DNA of 64,000 nucleotides from M3007 sp031373665 (GCA_031373665.1 JANMMZ010000113.1:1-64000); one strand, 5' to 3'. Positions 9,317-18,429 are shown, numbered from the stretch's first letter. Notes: a model not told the origin generated them from the sequence alone. Made by a program: numbers and translations.

Positions 9317-9691
9317 ATGGATTTTAGAGATAATCAACCCATATATTTACAAATCGCGGAGATGGGATTTGAGCGTATTTTACTCGGGAAATGGGTCGTT
9401 GGCGAGCGTATGCCTTCGGTGCGTGACTTGGGTATTGAATTACAGGTCAATCCCAATACGGTGGTGCGTTCTTATGAGTTTTTAGAGCAGAAAGGCATCA
9501 TTGTCAATCGGCGCGGGGTCGGGTACTTTGTGGATGAGTCTGCGCTGGAGCGGATCCGTCAATTTCGCCGCGAGCAGTTTTTAGCACAAGAAATGCCCGT
9601 TTTTTTGCGCAACCTCTGGCTTTTGGATATTCCGATAGAAGAAGTACAAAAGCAGTATGAGGTATATCGCGCAGCAAATGTCAAGCCTTAG
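9317..9691 (+). CDS. GntR-family regulator, YtrA type
   Basis: A 124-residue transcription factor. The winged helix-turn-helix occupies about residues 9-72, with the recognition segment PSVRDLGIELQVNPNTVVRS (33-52). The short C-terminal tail (about 50 residues) is characteristic of the YtrA subfamily, which has no large effector domain. It is the third gene of its operon and probably represses it through the AGTGT-N14-ACACT palindrome at 7568-7591. Confidence 0.88.
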   Translation: MDFRDNQPIYLQIAEMGFERILLGKWVVGERMPSVRDLGIELQVNPNTVVRSYEFLEQKGIIVNRRGVGYFVDESALERIRQFRREQFLAQEMPVFLRNLWLLDIPIEEVQKQYEVYRAANVKP

Positions 9692-9748
9692 AGCCTGTTT
9701 TTTACTGGCTCATGCTTCATCAATTTTCACAATTTAACAATAATAACA

Positions 9749-10450
9749 ATGCGTAAATACACCAATATCCTAGCGATTTCTTTCTTCGCGCTCTTTATAG
9801 GAATGATGACCCTAAGCACTGTATTGCTCAATAAAATGGCTTCAGTTTACGATTTCACCGACGAGTTCCGCCATTTTGACAAACATGAGTTGCCGCCGTT
9901 TCAATATGTTTCCTTAGATTTGGGCTATGTATTTAAAAAACAAGCAGATCAGGAAAATAATGAGGCCATAACCCTTGATTGGGCTACTATGCACGCCGAT
10001 ATATGTCAGGATTCTGCTCATAAAGTGTATATTCATAAAAGTATGAAAGACTCTATCCAGTGGTTTGTGAAAGAGGATACTCTATTTTTAAAAGGGTTTA
10101 ATAGTGAAGAACGGGTACGATCCAGTGCCAAAATATATGCCCCTCAGGTCAAAGGCATTCATGTCAACAAAACGGATGTCAGTATGGAAGGATTTCAGGG
10201 TGAAGAACTGGCCATACAAGCCATGAACCATAGCAAAATCGCCTTGGGCAGGTTTATGATGAACCTGATTCAATTCAACCTGAATCACTCAGAATTAAGC
10301 ATTGAGAATAGTGAAATACAAGCCCTAAAAGTGCAGGGTAGCAGCGGAAGCCTGAGCTTAGATGATGTCAAGGTTATTACTTTGGAGCAAGCACCCGATC
10401 ATGGGGTGTCCGTATCTTTGAAAGGCAAATCGGTGACACTTCTGAAGTAA
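9749..10450 (+). CDS. Membrane-anchored beta-solenoid-like protein (DUF2807-like)
   Basis: A 233-residue protein with a single N-terminal membrane segment (about 7-27) and a periplasmic body. The C-terminal half has short repeating stretches (MEGFQGEEL, IENSEIQAL, SGSLSLDDV) that resemble the GIN/DUF2807 parallel beta-helix of Bacteroidota; the assignment is tentative. It follows the GntR gene by 57 bp and may belong to the same transcript. No enzymatic residues are apparent. Confidence 0.6.
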   Translation: MRKYTNILAISFFALFIGMMTLSTVLLNKMASVYDFTDEFRHFDKHELPPFQYVSLDLGYVFKKQADQENNEAITLDWATMHADICQDSAHKVYIHKSMKDSIQWFVKEDTLFLKGFNSEERVRSSAKIYAPQVKGIHVNKTDVSMEGFQGEELAIQAMNHSKIALGRFMMNLIQFNLNHSELSIENSEIQALKVQGSSGSLSLDDVKVITLEQAPDHGVSVSLKGKSVTLLK

Positions 10451-10502
10451 CTAATATTAAATGCATCTACTTTGAACGGTTAATTTTAAAACAACTAACG
10501 AG

Positions 10503-11090
10503 ATGATTTTGAAACTGACAAGGGCGCAAATATTTGATTTCGCAATTCTGGTGCTTCGGTGGTATCTGGCTTACTATATGGCTTATTACGGCTGGGGTAA
10601 AATAGTAGGCGAGCAGTTTGGACATCGTAGCATTGAAATTTTGAATACACCTTTAAAGGATGTAGATAAATTTCATTTGGCTTGGTATCTTTTCAGTTTG
10701 GACAAAACCTTTGATATTGTTGTTGGAGTTTCGCAGATTATCGGTGCGGTTTTAATTGTTATCAACAGAACTGCTTTGGTTGGCGCGTTATTATTACTCC
10801 CAATCTTGGGGCAAATTTTGTTAGTTGACCTTGCTTTCACGACAAATATGTTCGGCTTGGCATTGCCAATCCGACTAACTTGTATGGTACTTTCAGACTT
10901 GCTCATCTTATTTTACTACAAAGAGAGAATGGTTTTAGTTTGGAATAATCTCACAGAAGGGACTTCAACAAAATTCAAATATGAATGGTGGGTTTTTATC
11001 CTTCTTCCTTTTATTGGTTTTGCGACAGACCTTGGTTTTGCTGTTCTGACTTTACCCATAAAACTTCTTATAGGCTGGCTGACTAAATAA
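10503..11090 (+). CDS. DoxX-like integral membrane protein
   Basis: A 195-residue membrane protein with about five hydrophobic helices. The N-terminal part (LVLRWYLAYYMAYYGWGKI, with an early conserved G-K) resembles DoxX/SURF4-type proteins. The function in this branch is unknown. It starts 52 bp after the previous gene on the same strand. Confidence 0.6.
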   Translation: MILKLTRAQIFDFAILVLRWYLAYYMAYYGWGKIVGEQFGHRSIEILNTPLKDVDKFHLAWYLFSLDKTFDIVVGVSQIIGAVLIVINRTALVGALLLLPILGQILLVDLAFTTNMFGLALPIRLTCMVLSDLLILFYYKERMVLVWNNLTEGTSTKFKYEWWVFILLPFIGFATDLGFAVLTLPIKLLIGWLTK

Positions 11091-11186
11091 AGGCTATTAA
11101 TTATTTCTTAAAGTCACCTCGATTCTAAACTTTGACCAACATGGTTGTTTATTTTTACAGATCTTTCACCTGTAAATTGATACATC

Positions 11187-11981
11187 ATGTCAAAGTTAAC
11201 CCTTTTTCTAGTGGCCACTATGCTTGGCTGTGCCTGCAATAATCATATTCAAGTCGTGGCCATACAAAGCCCTCAAATGACTTTCAATGAACAAAAGGAA
11301 CTGATTTTTGAAAATGATACTTTGCGTGTTCGCTATGATTTTTTTAGCGAGCAAGGCCATGTCAAATTTAGTATTTTGAACAAACTCAATCAACCTATTT
11401 ACGTTAATTGGCGAGAGTGTGCTTATATTATGGGGAAGAATTTTACCCCATACTGGCAAGATACATACGTTTCAAATGGCTATATGTATATCCAACCGTT
11501 TGATTGGGATGGCTACTTTGCCCTCCGTGGCCCTTATACGTTTTCCGTCGCCAAACGCGACGAACAGATTGCGTTCATACCGCCCGGCACAGAACTGTAT
11601 CAGTTTGAGTTTTTGGTAAAGCCGGGGACTGGTTTTGGAGGATTGCCCAATAGCACCAAAGAGGAAGTACGTCAAGGGAAGCGCAATAAATTAATCGGGA
11701 CTAAATACAAATTCACCCAGACTGAATCGCCCCTCAAATTTCGGAATTACCTGACCTTCTCCACAGATGCGGCTTGTAAATCAACTTTTGTACTGGATAC
11801 CCATTTTTGGATCAGCGAAGTGTATAAAACACAAGGCAAATATGTGTTCGGAGAGGAGTTCACGGGGCATCAGAGTTTATCCATGTTGGTACAGTCGCAC
11901 AGGCAACGTGCTAAAGTCGGTGCCAACCATTTTGTGCTAAGGGACTTGGAGGGCATACCCGAAACACAAGGTGGTAATTAG
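11187..11981 (+). CDS. Putative lipoprotein of unknown function
   Basis: A 264-residue protein with a short lipoprotein signal (hydrophobic stretch then MLGC, Cys at 15 the probable lipidation site). I recognise no domain. The body is mainly beta-like and contains several aromatic-rich segments. It stands alone with a 96-bp gap before it, and its end faces the end of pabA across an inverted-repeat element. Confidence 0.6.
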   Translation: MSKLTLFLVATMLGCACNNHIQVVAIQSPQMTFNEQKELIFENDTLRVRYDFFSEQGHVKFSILNKLNQPIYVNWRECAYIMGKNFTPYWQDTYVSNGYMYIQPFDWDGYFALRGPYTFSVAKRDEQIAFIPPGTELYQFEFLVKPGTGFGGLPNSTKEEVRQGKRNKLIGTKYKFTQTESPLKFRNYLTFSTDAACKSTFVLDTHFWISEVYKTQGKYVFGEEFTGHQSLSMLVQSHRQRAKVGANHFVLRDLEGIPETQGGN

Positions 11982-11982
11982 G

Positions 11983-12053
11983 ACTAGAATGGGTATAATC
12001 TGTAGCATTCAACGAAGAGATTTTAAGATAAAACACTGATTATATTCGTTCTA
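11983..12053. repeat. MITE-like inverted repeat, short copy
   Basis: Arms ACTAGAATGGGTATAATC (11983-12000) and GATTATATTCGTTCTA (12038-12053) pair with a few mismatches. The interior (CAACGAAGAGATTTTAAG) is nearly identical to that of the longer copy at 35984-36112. It lies between two convergent genes, where it could also act as a bidirectional terminator. Confidence 0.75.
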
Positions 12054-12059
12054 CTTCGG

Positions 12060-12629
12060 CTAATCGCTCACCAAACCACTCCAATTAGCAATCATTTTCA
12101 AGCCATATTCAGTCAATATAGACTCAGGATGAAACTGTACCCCCGTGAGCGGGAGGCTATGGTGCTGAAATGCCATGAGTTCGTCTTCAGGGCTGTAAGC
12201 AGTACCCTTGAGTGGCGTACCTTCTAGTGATTCCAACAGCAAGGAATGGTAGCGCATCACTTGAAAAGGGCTTGGAATGCCCTCAAAAATGCCTTGGCCT
12301 TGGTGCGAAATGAACGTTGTTTTCCCGTGCATCGGCACCCTTGCTTTGATAAGTTTGGCTCCAAAATACTCACCAATGGCTTGATGCCCCAAACAAACGC
12401 CCAATATCGGTATCCGCAGGTGATAATGGGCGATCAAGTCCATCATGATGCCTGCATCGCCCGGCTTTTTAGGGCCGGGCGACAAGACCAATGCTTTAAA
12501 ATGTATTTTTTCAAAATCAGATATTGCCCATTCATCATTGCGTACGACCCGACAATCTACCCCCGTTTGGAGGAGATAATCGTACAAATTGTACGTAAAA
12601 GAGTCATAATTATCGAGCAATAATATCAA
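12060..12629 (-). CDS. pabA: Glutamine amidotransferase of aminodeoxychorismate/anthranilate synthase
   Basis: Class I glutamine amidotransferase subunit that supplies ammonia for 4-amino-4-deoxychorismate (folate) or anthranilate (tryptophan) synthesis. Motifs: NYDSFTYN (7-14), oxyanion PGP (51-53), nucleophile C79 in GVCLGHQ, and H167/E169 in GVQFHPES. Length 189 is normal. The start codon is TTG at 12629, placed by homology since family members start one or two residues before the LLLDNYDSF motif and no ATG exists there. The TTG directly follows the TAG stop of the upstream gene in the same frame. No partner pabB/trpE is visible, so pabA versus trpG cannot be settled; its isolation favours pabA. 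Confidence 0.85.
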   Translation of the reverse strand: MILLLDNYDSFTYNLYDYLLQTGVDCRVVRNDEWAISDFEKIHFKALVLSPGPKKPGDAGIMMDLIAHYHLRIPILGVCLGHQAIGEYFGAKLIKARVPMHGKTTFISHQGQGIFEGIPSPFQVMRYHSLLLESLEGTPLKGTAYSPEDELMAFQHHSLPLTGVQFHPESILTEYGLKMIANWSGLVSD

Positions 12630-15600
12630 CTAACGCTTGATTTTGATGTTTTTGAACCAAACAGGATCACCGTGATCTTGTAAAGAAATTCTACCCGTGG
12701 TACTCAACCCAAAGTCTTTGGATAGGCTAGGGAATTTGCTTCCGGCTATCAGATCCAACCATTTTTGGGTCGGTTTTCCATTGTCAAACATCTTCAAGGT
12801 CACCACCTTTTTATTATTGAGCCAATGCTCTAGTTTGCCTTTGCGGAATACGATGCGGACATGATTCCAAGTGCCGGCGGGTTTCACCGTTACGTATTTG
12901 CACTCAATCATGTCGTAGAGATCGCCCGCCCGATGTTTCGGAAACTTACTATCGGGATGGCAAGTATTGTCCAATACCTGCATTTCGGGGCCAGTCATCC
13001 ATCCGTAACCGTACTTTTCGGGTTTTTCCTGTACGTTGTAAAATATGCCCGAATTGCCGCAGGCACCAATTTTCCAGTCAAGTTCCAGTTCGAAATCGCC
13101 GTATTCCTCCCCCGTGAGTATATCGCCTCCGTCGGGAGCCTGCCAATGTCCTTCAGGATTGGGCTTGGCATTGAGGTGGATGGCATTGTCATCAATGACC
13201 CACGATTTTCCGATACTGGTTTTGCCGTAATTGTGCCACCCCGCTATGGAATTGCCATCAAAGAGTAACTGCCACCCTGCTGCCTTCTCCTTGGCGGTCA
13301 AAGTATTGTCTGTTTTAGGCTCTACGGCTGGGCGGGCTTTCGCCACACCCAACTGGTCGGCTGGGATACTATTCATGGTGTACCAAGCCTCGGTAGCCCA
13401 CAACTCATGGTGTAGATCACTCAATGGCAGGTCTTTCAACCGAATATAGACCACGTGCTGGGGCTTGATGCCCGCTATTTCAAGGAAAACCTTTTTGCGA
13501 TCATCCGAAACGGTAGCCGATTTGACGATTAGCCCTTCTTCATCCATTTTAGGCCCTCCATAATTGACGGTAGGCTTATACCACCATTGTTGCACGTTGT
13601 AATGGGCAGGATCCCATCCGTCGCCCTCTCGGAGCGGCTCGGTGAATTCTATTTCTACCCCATTGCCTTTAGCCCGTACAGCCAACATTTCAAAGGCCGA
13701 TTCTTTATTGTATTGCATCTTTTGAAGGCCATACCAAAATTTGTCTTCTTGCCCCCAGTTGCCGGGATTGCCGATACACCCGATATACAAAGCCCCGTCA
13801 GGCCCCCAAACCAAGCGGTGGGTACCACCTTCAAGTCCTTGAGTAAACCGGAATACGCAACCTTGATAATTACCGTCTATTTTTTCCACAAACACCCGCT
13901 GCAAACCGCCAAAACAGACATCGCCGTGTATGAGTTGGTTTTTATAAGGCCCTACATTGAGTACAGCGGGTTGGGTGGGTGAGTTTCCAATGTCATCTTG
14001 TGGAAGCCAAACGACTGGTTGTTGTACCGACATTTGTGCTACCACGGTACTATCCACAGCAAAAGAATTGTAAAATGCGCCTTGCTTGACGTGCAATATC
14101 TTAGATGAAGGCAACCAATCGCCTTGGTTGTCGGCAATGAATATTTCTCCATCGGGCCCAATGCCTACCCCATCGGGTGTGCGCAAACCACGGGCAATAA
14201 ATTCAATATTTCCGGTTTCTTTGCTGATCCGCAATACCTTGCCGCGATCAAGCCCTTGTGGGCGGGTGCTAGCACCGCCAGGATTGATGGCTATGGCCAA
14301 GGCCGCATAGAAATAACCTTCTTTGTAAACCAATCCGAAAGCAAACTCATGGAAATTGGAAGATGCCCTCCATCCCTTGGCAAAACACTGGTATTCGTCA
14401 ATTAAATCGTCGCCATTGTTGTCCACCAACTTGGTCAATTCCTGTTTTTGAAGCACATAAATATCGCCATCCACCACCTTTAGTCCCAGTGGCTCCGCCA
14501 ATCCTTGGGCAATGCGTTTTACTTTTATCTTTTTAGGATCGCCAGACTGGACACCCTCCAATATATAGACTGCGCCAAGGGCATCCCAAGTAGAGACCAC
14601 CAAACGGCCATCAGGCAGAAAATCCATACCGGCTACCTTGGGCAAAAACTCCGAAGGCCGCGCCTGTGATACCGTGAATGAAGGGTGTACTTCCGCCAGT
14701 TGAGATCCATCGCCGGGAATGGCCTGTGCCTCGCCCGTCATGGTCATGGCATCTTGAAGGTTTTCTGATTTTCGGTGTGAAAAATTACTTTCAGGAATCA
14801 CTTTAAACTCCGATTGGCCAAAACGAGCCCATTTCAATTGGACTCCCCGGCCGCCACCGCCTTGGAAATAATCCACCCTAATAGAGTGATACCCGCTGCG
14901 CAAAGCCACTTCGGCATCCATAGGTGACATGCCGTGCATTCCATCATTATTGATGAGCAATCGCCCATCCAAATACAACCGAGATCCATCGTCAGAACCC
15001 AGTTGGAATACAATATTATCGTCTTTATCCAAGAAGAAAAAGCCATTGGCTTGCATTGCAAAATTATCTTTGTAAGGCCCAAACTCGCCATAACCCGCGT
15101 CTATATTTCCGGCCTTGGCGACCAGCGAGGGGGCGGCATCAAATTTGATATTGTCCAAAGTTTTGGGGTTGTCTATCAATTGCCATATTTTGACAGAAAG
15201 ACCGGGCATCACATCGGCATCTCCCACTACTACATCAGGGCGCAACCACTTGCTATCGGGGATCTCCGCCAGGCTCTTGGGTGCATCAGAACCCTCTCCA
15301 TCATCGGCACCTTCATCGAGCGAAAGGATATATGAAACCATAGATTTGGCATCGTCGGGCTGTACATCCGGGTGGGCACTCATGGCCGCTTGTCCCCAAA
15401 CACCCGAACCGCCTTTCATGACTTTCACCGCCAATTTTTCGACCATGGCTGGTATATTTTTGTAGCGTTCTGCTATCTGCTCGTACCCCGGCCCTACGGT
15501 CTGTACTTTGGGATTGTGGCAGGTGCGGCAATCGCTTTTTTGCATGATTTTTTCACCCGGACTGATCGCAATATTGGCTTCTTCTTCTTTGGCTATTTCC

Positions 15601-16361
15601 AGATCAAAAGCATTGACGATCAAGGGTTTTGATACAAACATAGCCGTAAAATCGGTACTTTCGCCAGCCTTGAGTTCTAGTTCGCCATCCACCGTGACCG
15701 CATGAAGATCGGGCTCGGTATCCATCATCGCTGATTTCAGTAATTTCCAATTTCCATTGGTTTCTATATTGGATACATCCGAAATAGAGGCAATATTGGT
15801 GTGCAGGATTACTTTGACACCGGCAGGTGCTTTTTCAATGTCGAAATGACGAACCAACCCGATTTGCCGATCCCGGTTGATGAATTCAGGACGCTCATTG
15901 ATTCGGATGTTTTGCCCATCAGCAAGCACCAAATCATACATGATTTCGGCTTGGCCGTCCTTGGTGTAGCGGTGCCCTTTGTAATCGGTACGCGGCTGCT
16001 CGGTTTTGCCATTGAGGCTCACCGTCCAAGGGCGTTTGTGCTGATTTTCGAACCAAGATGATCCCACCGCCACTGGTTGAGGGCCATGCTGCATGTCATA
16101 CACAGCACCCGAAAAATTGACCGATCCAGACCAAGCCTTGTAGAGGGCGCAAGAGTCGGTAGAATACGAAACCCACATGCGGTCGTTGAGGGCAAGCGTA
16201 ACCATACGTGGCTGCTTGTCAAGTACCGAACGGAATACCCAAGGATCATTGGGGCGATTTTGGTTTTGAAGGGCCGCGCTGGAATCCGAACGATTGGAAG
16301 CAAAATACCAAAGGCCTAGCAGGCCGGCAATCAGGATCAAAAAAATATTACGTGTACGCAT
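12630..16361 (-). CDS. Multidomain cytochrome c / PA14 / propeller / DUF1080 protein
   Basis: A 1243-residue exported protein anchored by an N-terminal membrane segment (about 5-22). In order: a region of unknown fold (30-250); a cytochrome c domain with heme motif CRTCH near 277; a PA14-like carbohydrate-binding domain (about 370-510, with GSDDGSRLYLDGRLL); a six-bladed propeller of the sorbosone-dehydrogenase or NHL type (about 550-960); and a C-terminal DUF1080/3-keto-disaccharide hydrolase-type jelly roll (from WQLLFDGNSIAGWH, about 1020-1243). Such fusions are known in Bacteroidota and Planctomycetota and suggest periplasmic oxidative sugar breakdown with electrons passed to heme. The substrate is not deducible. 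Confidence 0.85.
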   Translation of the reverse strand: MRTRNIFLILIAGLLGLWYFASNRSDSSAALQNQNRPNDPWVFRSVLDKQPRMVTLALNDRMWVSYSTDSCALYKAWSGSVNFSGAVYDMQHGPQPVAVGSSWFENQHKRPWTVSLNGKTEQPRTDYKGHRYTKDGQAEIMYDLVLADGQNIRINERPEFINRDRQIGLVRHFDIEKAPAGVKVILHTNIASISDVSNIETNGNWKLLKSAMMDTEPDLHAVTVDGELELKAGESTDFTAMFVSKPLIVNAFDLEIAKEEEANIAISPGEKIMQKSDCRTCHNPKVQTVGPGYEQIAERYKNIPAMVEKLAVKVMKGGSGVWGQAAMSAHPDVQPDDAKSMVSYILSLDEGADDGEGSDAPKSLAEIPDSKWLRPDVVVGDADVMPGLSVKIWQLIDNPKTLDNIKFDAAPSLVAKAGNIDAGYGEFGPYKDNFAMQANGFFFLDKDDNIVFQLGSDDGSRLYLDGRLLINNDGMHGMSPMDAEVALRSGYHSIRVDYFQGGGGRGVQLKWARFGQSEFKVIPESNFSHRKSENLQDAMTMTGEAQAIPGDGSQLAEVHPSFTVSQARPSEFLPKVAGMDFLPDGRLVVSTWDALGAVYILEGVQSGDPKKIKVKRIAQGLAEPLGLKVVDGDIYVLQKQELTKLVDNNGDDLIDEYQCFAKGWRASSNFHEFAFGLVYKEGYFYAALAIAINPGGASTRPQGLDRGKVLRISKETGNIEFIARGLRTPDGVGIGPDGEIFIADNQGDWLPSSKILHVKQGAFYNSFAVDSTVVAQMSVQQPVVWLPQDDIGNSPTQPAVLNVGPYKNQLIHGDVCFGGLQRVFVEKIDGNYQGCVFRFTQGLEGGTHRLVWGPDGALYIGCIGNPGNWGQEDKFWYGLQKMQYNKESAFEMLAVRAKGNGVEIEFTEPLREGDGWDPAHYNVQQWWYKPTVNYGGPKMDEEGLIVKSATVSDDRKKVFLEIAGIKPQHVVYIRLKDLPLSDLHHELWATEAWYTMNSIPADQLGVAKARPAVEPKTDNTLTAKEKAAGWQLLFDGNSIAGWHNYGKTSIGKSWVIDDNAIHLNAKPNPEGHWQAPDGGDILTGEEYGDFELELDWKIGACGNSGIFYNVQEKPEKYGYGWMTGPEMQVLDNTCHPDSKFPKHRAGDLYDMIECKYVTVKPAGTWNHVRIVFRKGKLEHWLNNKKVVTLKMFDNGKPTQKWLDLIAGSKFPSLSKDFGLSTTGRISLQDHGDPVWFKNIKIKR

Positions 16362-16389
16362 GTGTATAAAGTATTGTGATAATGAGGCG

Positions 16390-16421
16390 GCGAAGGTAAT
16401 AGAAGGATTTTACTCTTGCAA
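16390..16421 (-). promoter_or_regulatory. Putative promoter of the multidomain cytochrome gene
   Basis: On the minus strand, TTGC (16421-16418), a 19-nt spacer and TACCTTCGC (16398-16390) give the -33/-7 pattern of the primary Bacteroidota sigma factor, 28 bp upstream of the ATG at 16361. Confidence 0.5.
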
Positions 16422-16536
16422 TCAATAGCGAAATTATGTATTTATGGTTAAACTTAGTTAAGTTGTTTTAATTGGAAGTTAAACCATTTTTTAAGATGAA
16501 AAATCTGGCTTTCCTTTGCTTCAAAATACATATTAT

Positions 16537-16869
16537 ATGAAAAAAGTACTGTTTCTTCTCGCACTTTGTGCGCCATTTTCCATGATTTCCGCTCAAGTGT
16601 ATGTAGATGGGGTCAAGTTAGATGCTTCCAATACGGGCTATTACCTAGAAGTAGATCCCCAATATAAAACTGATGGCCGCTGCGCTTTTAAAGTGGATTA
16701 TGGCCAGCCAAATCCCGTAGATGCTTTTATCAGCGACGATAAAGGCCGAAAATATGATTTTAAAAGCGTGGTGGATGGGCTCAACTTCTTTTATTTGGAA
16801 GGCTGGGAGTTGGCAGAAGTGAGTGTGGTGGAAAAAAACCGCAAGTTTATGCTGAAAAGGCGGAACTAG
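16537..16869 (+). CDS. Small exported protein of unknown function
   Basis: A 110-residue protein with a clear signal peptide (1-20, ending SAQ). The frame is open 21 nt further upstream, but the ATG at 16537 puts the KK-plus-hydrophobic signal at the N-terminus. The mature part (about 90 residues) has no motif I recognise. It stands alone. Confidence 0.65.
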   Translation: MKKVLFLLALCAPFSMISAQVYVDGVKLDASNTGYYLEVDPQYKTDGRCAFKVDYGQPNPVDAFISDDKGRKYDFKSVVDGLNFFYLEGWELAEVSVVEKNRKFMLKRRN

Positions 16870-17277
16870 GGGTTGGTTGGATATGCTCATTGTTGGGATT
16901 GCGATTTGGTGTTATAAAAATTGGCTTCATATTTGTCTCATCAAAATATCATCACGTGACCCACTGGTACAAAACATCGTACAATCTTGGCTTGTATCTG
17001 GTGCGGATATTTGGTTCTTATGGGCTGGGTATCTGCATTTTTTTGGTCGTGGATTAGATGATCTGCTTGAATCCGGCTAAGTTTGGATGGATTCAAGCAA
17101 CTGGACTGGTGACAAAGCCAGCATACACACAACTGACGACTAAGTGAAATGTGCAATGCGTATTTTGGATAGTCGTCAGTTGCGGTAGTGCAAGAGTTGT
17201 GTGCAAGGTTAGGATAAATAATCGGCTCAAAAAACAAAATAATAGGCTCAAATCGGCTCAAATTTGATAAAGGGTTT
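16870..17277. other. Intergenic region with a hairpin before the Fic gene
   Basis: No gene is supported. A perfect 13-bp inverted repeat, CAACTGACGACTA (17130-17142) and TAGTCGTCAGTTG (17170-17182), is flanked by ACACAAC and GTTGTGTGC (17196-17204). The sequence GGCTCAAA occurs three times at 17224, 17245 and 17254, just before the Fic promoter. The hairpin with outer ACACAAC/GTTGTGT arms resembles a cassette boundary but does not fit the strict attC core. Confidence 0.5.
17196..17204. repeat. Left 9-bp inverted repeat flanking the Fic gene
   Basis: GTTGTGTGC here is the exact reverse complement of GCACACAAC at 18342-18350, so the Fic gene sits between the two. This could mark a mobile cassette, though 9 bp alone is weak. 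Confidence 0.45.
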
Positions 17278-17286
17278 TAACTTTGC
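17278..17286 (+). promoter_or_regulatory. Putative -7 element of the Fic gene
   Basis: TAACTTTGC matches TAnnTTTG and ends 4 nt before the ATG at 17291, implying a leaderless or nearly leaderless transcript. Three GGCTCAAA repeats sit just upstream (17224-17261) and may be operator half-sites. Confidence 0.45.
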
Positions 17287-17290
17287 CCCT

Positions 17291-18334
17291 ATGAAAGCGA
17301 AAGTTTACCATTTTGATCTAAAATTGAGTTGGAAGATATTGAGCGTAATAAGCCGGATTGATCGGTTTGACGCCTCGTGGTCTTCGATTGAGCGCTTGGA
17401 AGGTAAAAGCCTTAGACAACTCAAAACTATTGCAACAATCCAGAGCGTGGGAGCTTCTACTCGGATAGAAGGTTCAAAAATGAGCGATGAAGAGGTTGAG
17501 GCACTGTTGAGTAATTTTGGCATGAGTAAAATTGAGGACAGGGATTCACAAGAAGTAGTTGGATATTTCAATGTACTGGATTTGATTAGCGACTCTTTCC
17601 TGGAAATTGATGTGACTGAGAGCAATATAAAAAATCTGCACAACCAATTGCTGAAGTATAGTGCAAAAGATGATTGGCATCGAGGAGATTACAAACAGCA
17701 CGTCAATGCAGTGGAAGCGAATTTCCCTGATGGCACTAAAAAAATAATATTTAGGACAACTGACCCGGGGTTTCCCACGGATGACGCGATGAGAGAGGTA
17801 GTTGAGTGGTACTCACAAGAAAAAGAGGTTCATCCGCTGATAGCATGTGCTTCGTTTGTATATGAGTTTTTAAGTATTCACCCATTTCAGGACGGCAACG
17901 GACGCCTGAGCCGTCTTCTGACAACATTACTGCTTCTGAAAAGTGGTTATAAATGGATTGAGTATGTGAGTTTTGAAAATGAGATTGAAAGCAGAAAAAA
18001 GGACTATTACATAAGTTTAAGAAGCTGTCAAGCGCAGAGGCCCAATGAAGATATTACAGAATGGATAGAATTCTTCCTTGAATCATTGTCAAATATCCAG
18101 CATAAATTACAGAAGAAATTAGACCTGACGGGGCAAGACAGTACGCTTTCGCCAAAAGAGAAAATGGTACATACCTACATCGTAAATAATCCAGGATGTA
18201 AAACAGGTGAAATTGCCGAGAAGTTGAATATTCCCAAGCCTACAGTAAAGAGGATTGTATCTGATTTGATCACAAAGCACCTGATTTTAAAATTCGGACA
18301 AGGCGCTGGGACAAATTACCGCGCAGAAGGATAA
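17291..18334 (+). CDS. Fic family protein (AMPylase) with C-terminal winged helix
   Basis: A 347-residue Fic-domain protein that probably transfers AMP from ATP to a target hydroxyl. The catalytic loop HPFQDGNGRLSR is complete (H197-R208). An N-terminal inhibitory helix motif STRIEG (56-61) fits the class II (S/T)xxxE(G/N) rule, so basal activity should be autoinhibited. The last roughly 70 residues form a winged helix (KTGEIAEKLNIPKPTVKRIV), as in Fic proteins that bind their own promoter. The ATG at 17291 is preferred over an in-frame ATG 27 nt earlier because it follows the -7 box. Flanking inverted repeats suggest acquisition as a unit. Confidence 0.9.
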   Translation: MKAKVYHFDLKLSWKILSVISRIDRFDASWSSIERLEGKSLRQLKTIATIQSVGASTRIEGSKMSDEEVEALLSNFGMSKIEDRDSQEVVGYFNVLDLISDSFLEIDVTESNIKNLHNQLLKYSAKDDWHRGDYKQHVNAVEANFPDGTKKIIFRTTDPGFPTDDAMREVVEWYSQEKEVHPLIACASFVYEFLSIHPFQDGNGRLSRLLTTLLLLKSGYKWIEYVSFENEIESRKKDYYISLRSCQAQRPNEDITEWIEFFLESLSNIQHKLQKKLDLTGQDSTLSPKEKMVHTYIVNNPGCKTGEIAEKLNIPKPTVKRIVSDLITKHLILKFGQGAGTNYRAEG

Positions 18335-18341
18335 TAATAAT

Positions 18342-18350
18342 GCACACAAC
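18342..18350. repeat. Right 9-bp inverted repeat flanking the Fic gene
   Basis: GCACACAAC, reverse complement of 17196-17204, lies 7 bp after the Fic stop codon. Confidence 0.45.
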
Positions 18351-18429
18351 TACAGCTTCCCTGCCAACCGCTCGCTAAACGCAGCAGTATACAAGGAAGC
18401 CAACCGATGACCATTAAAAATACAAAAAA

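Noticed and set aside
16877..17261. Open frames of 67 codons (plus) and 106 codons (minus) before the Fic gene
   Set aside because: No family resemblance, no promoter or coupling, and the minus frame runs through the hairpin.
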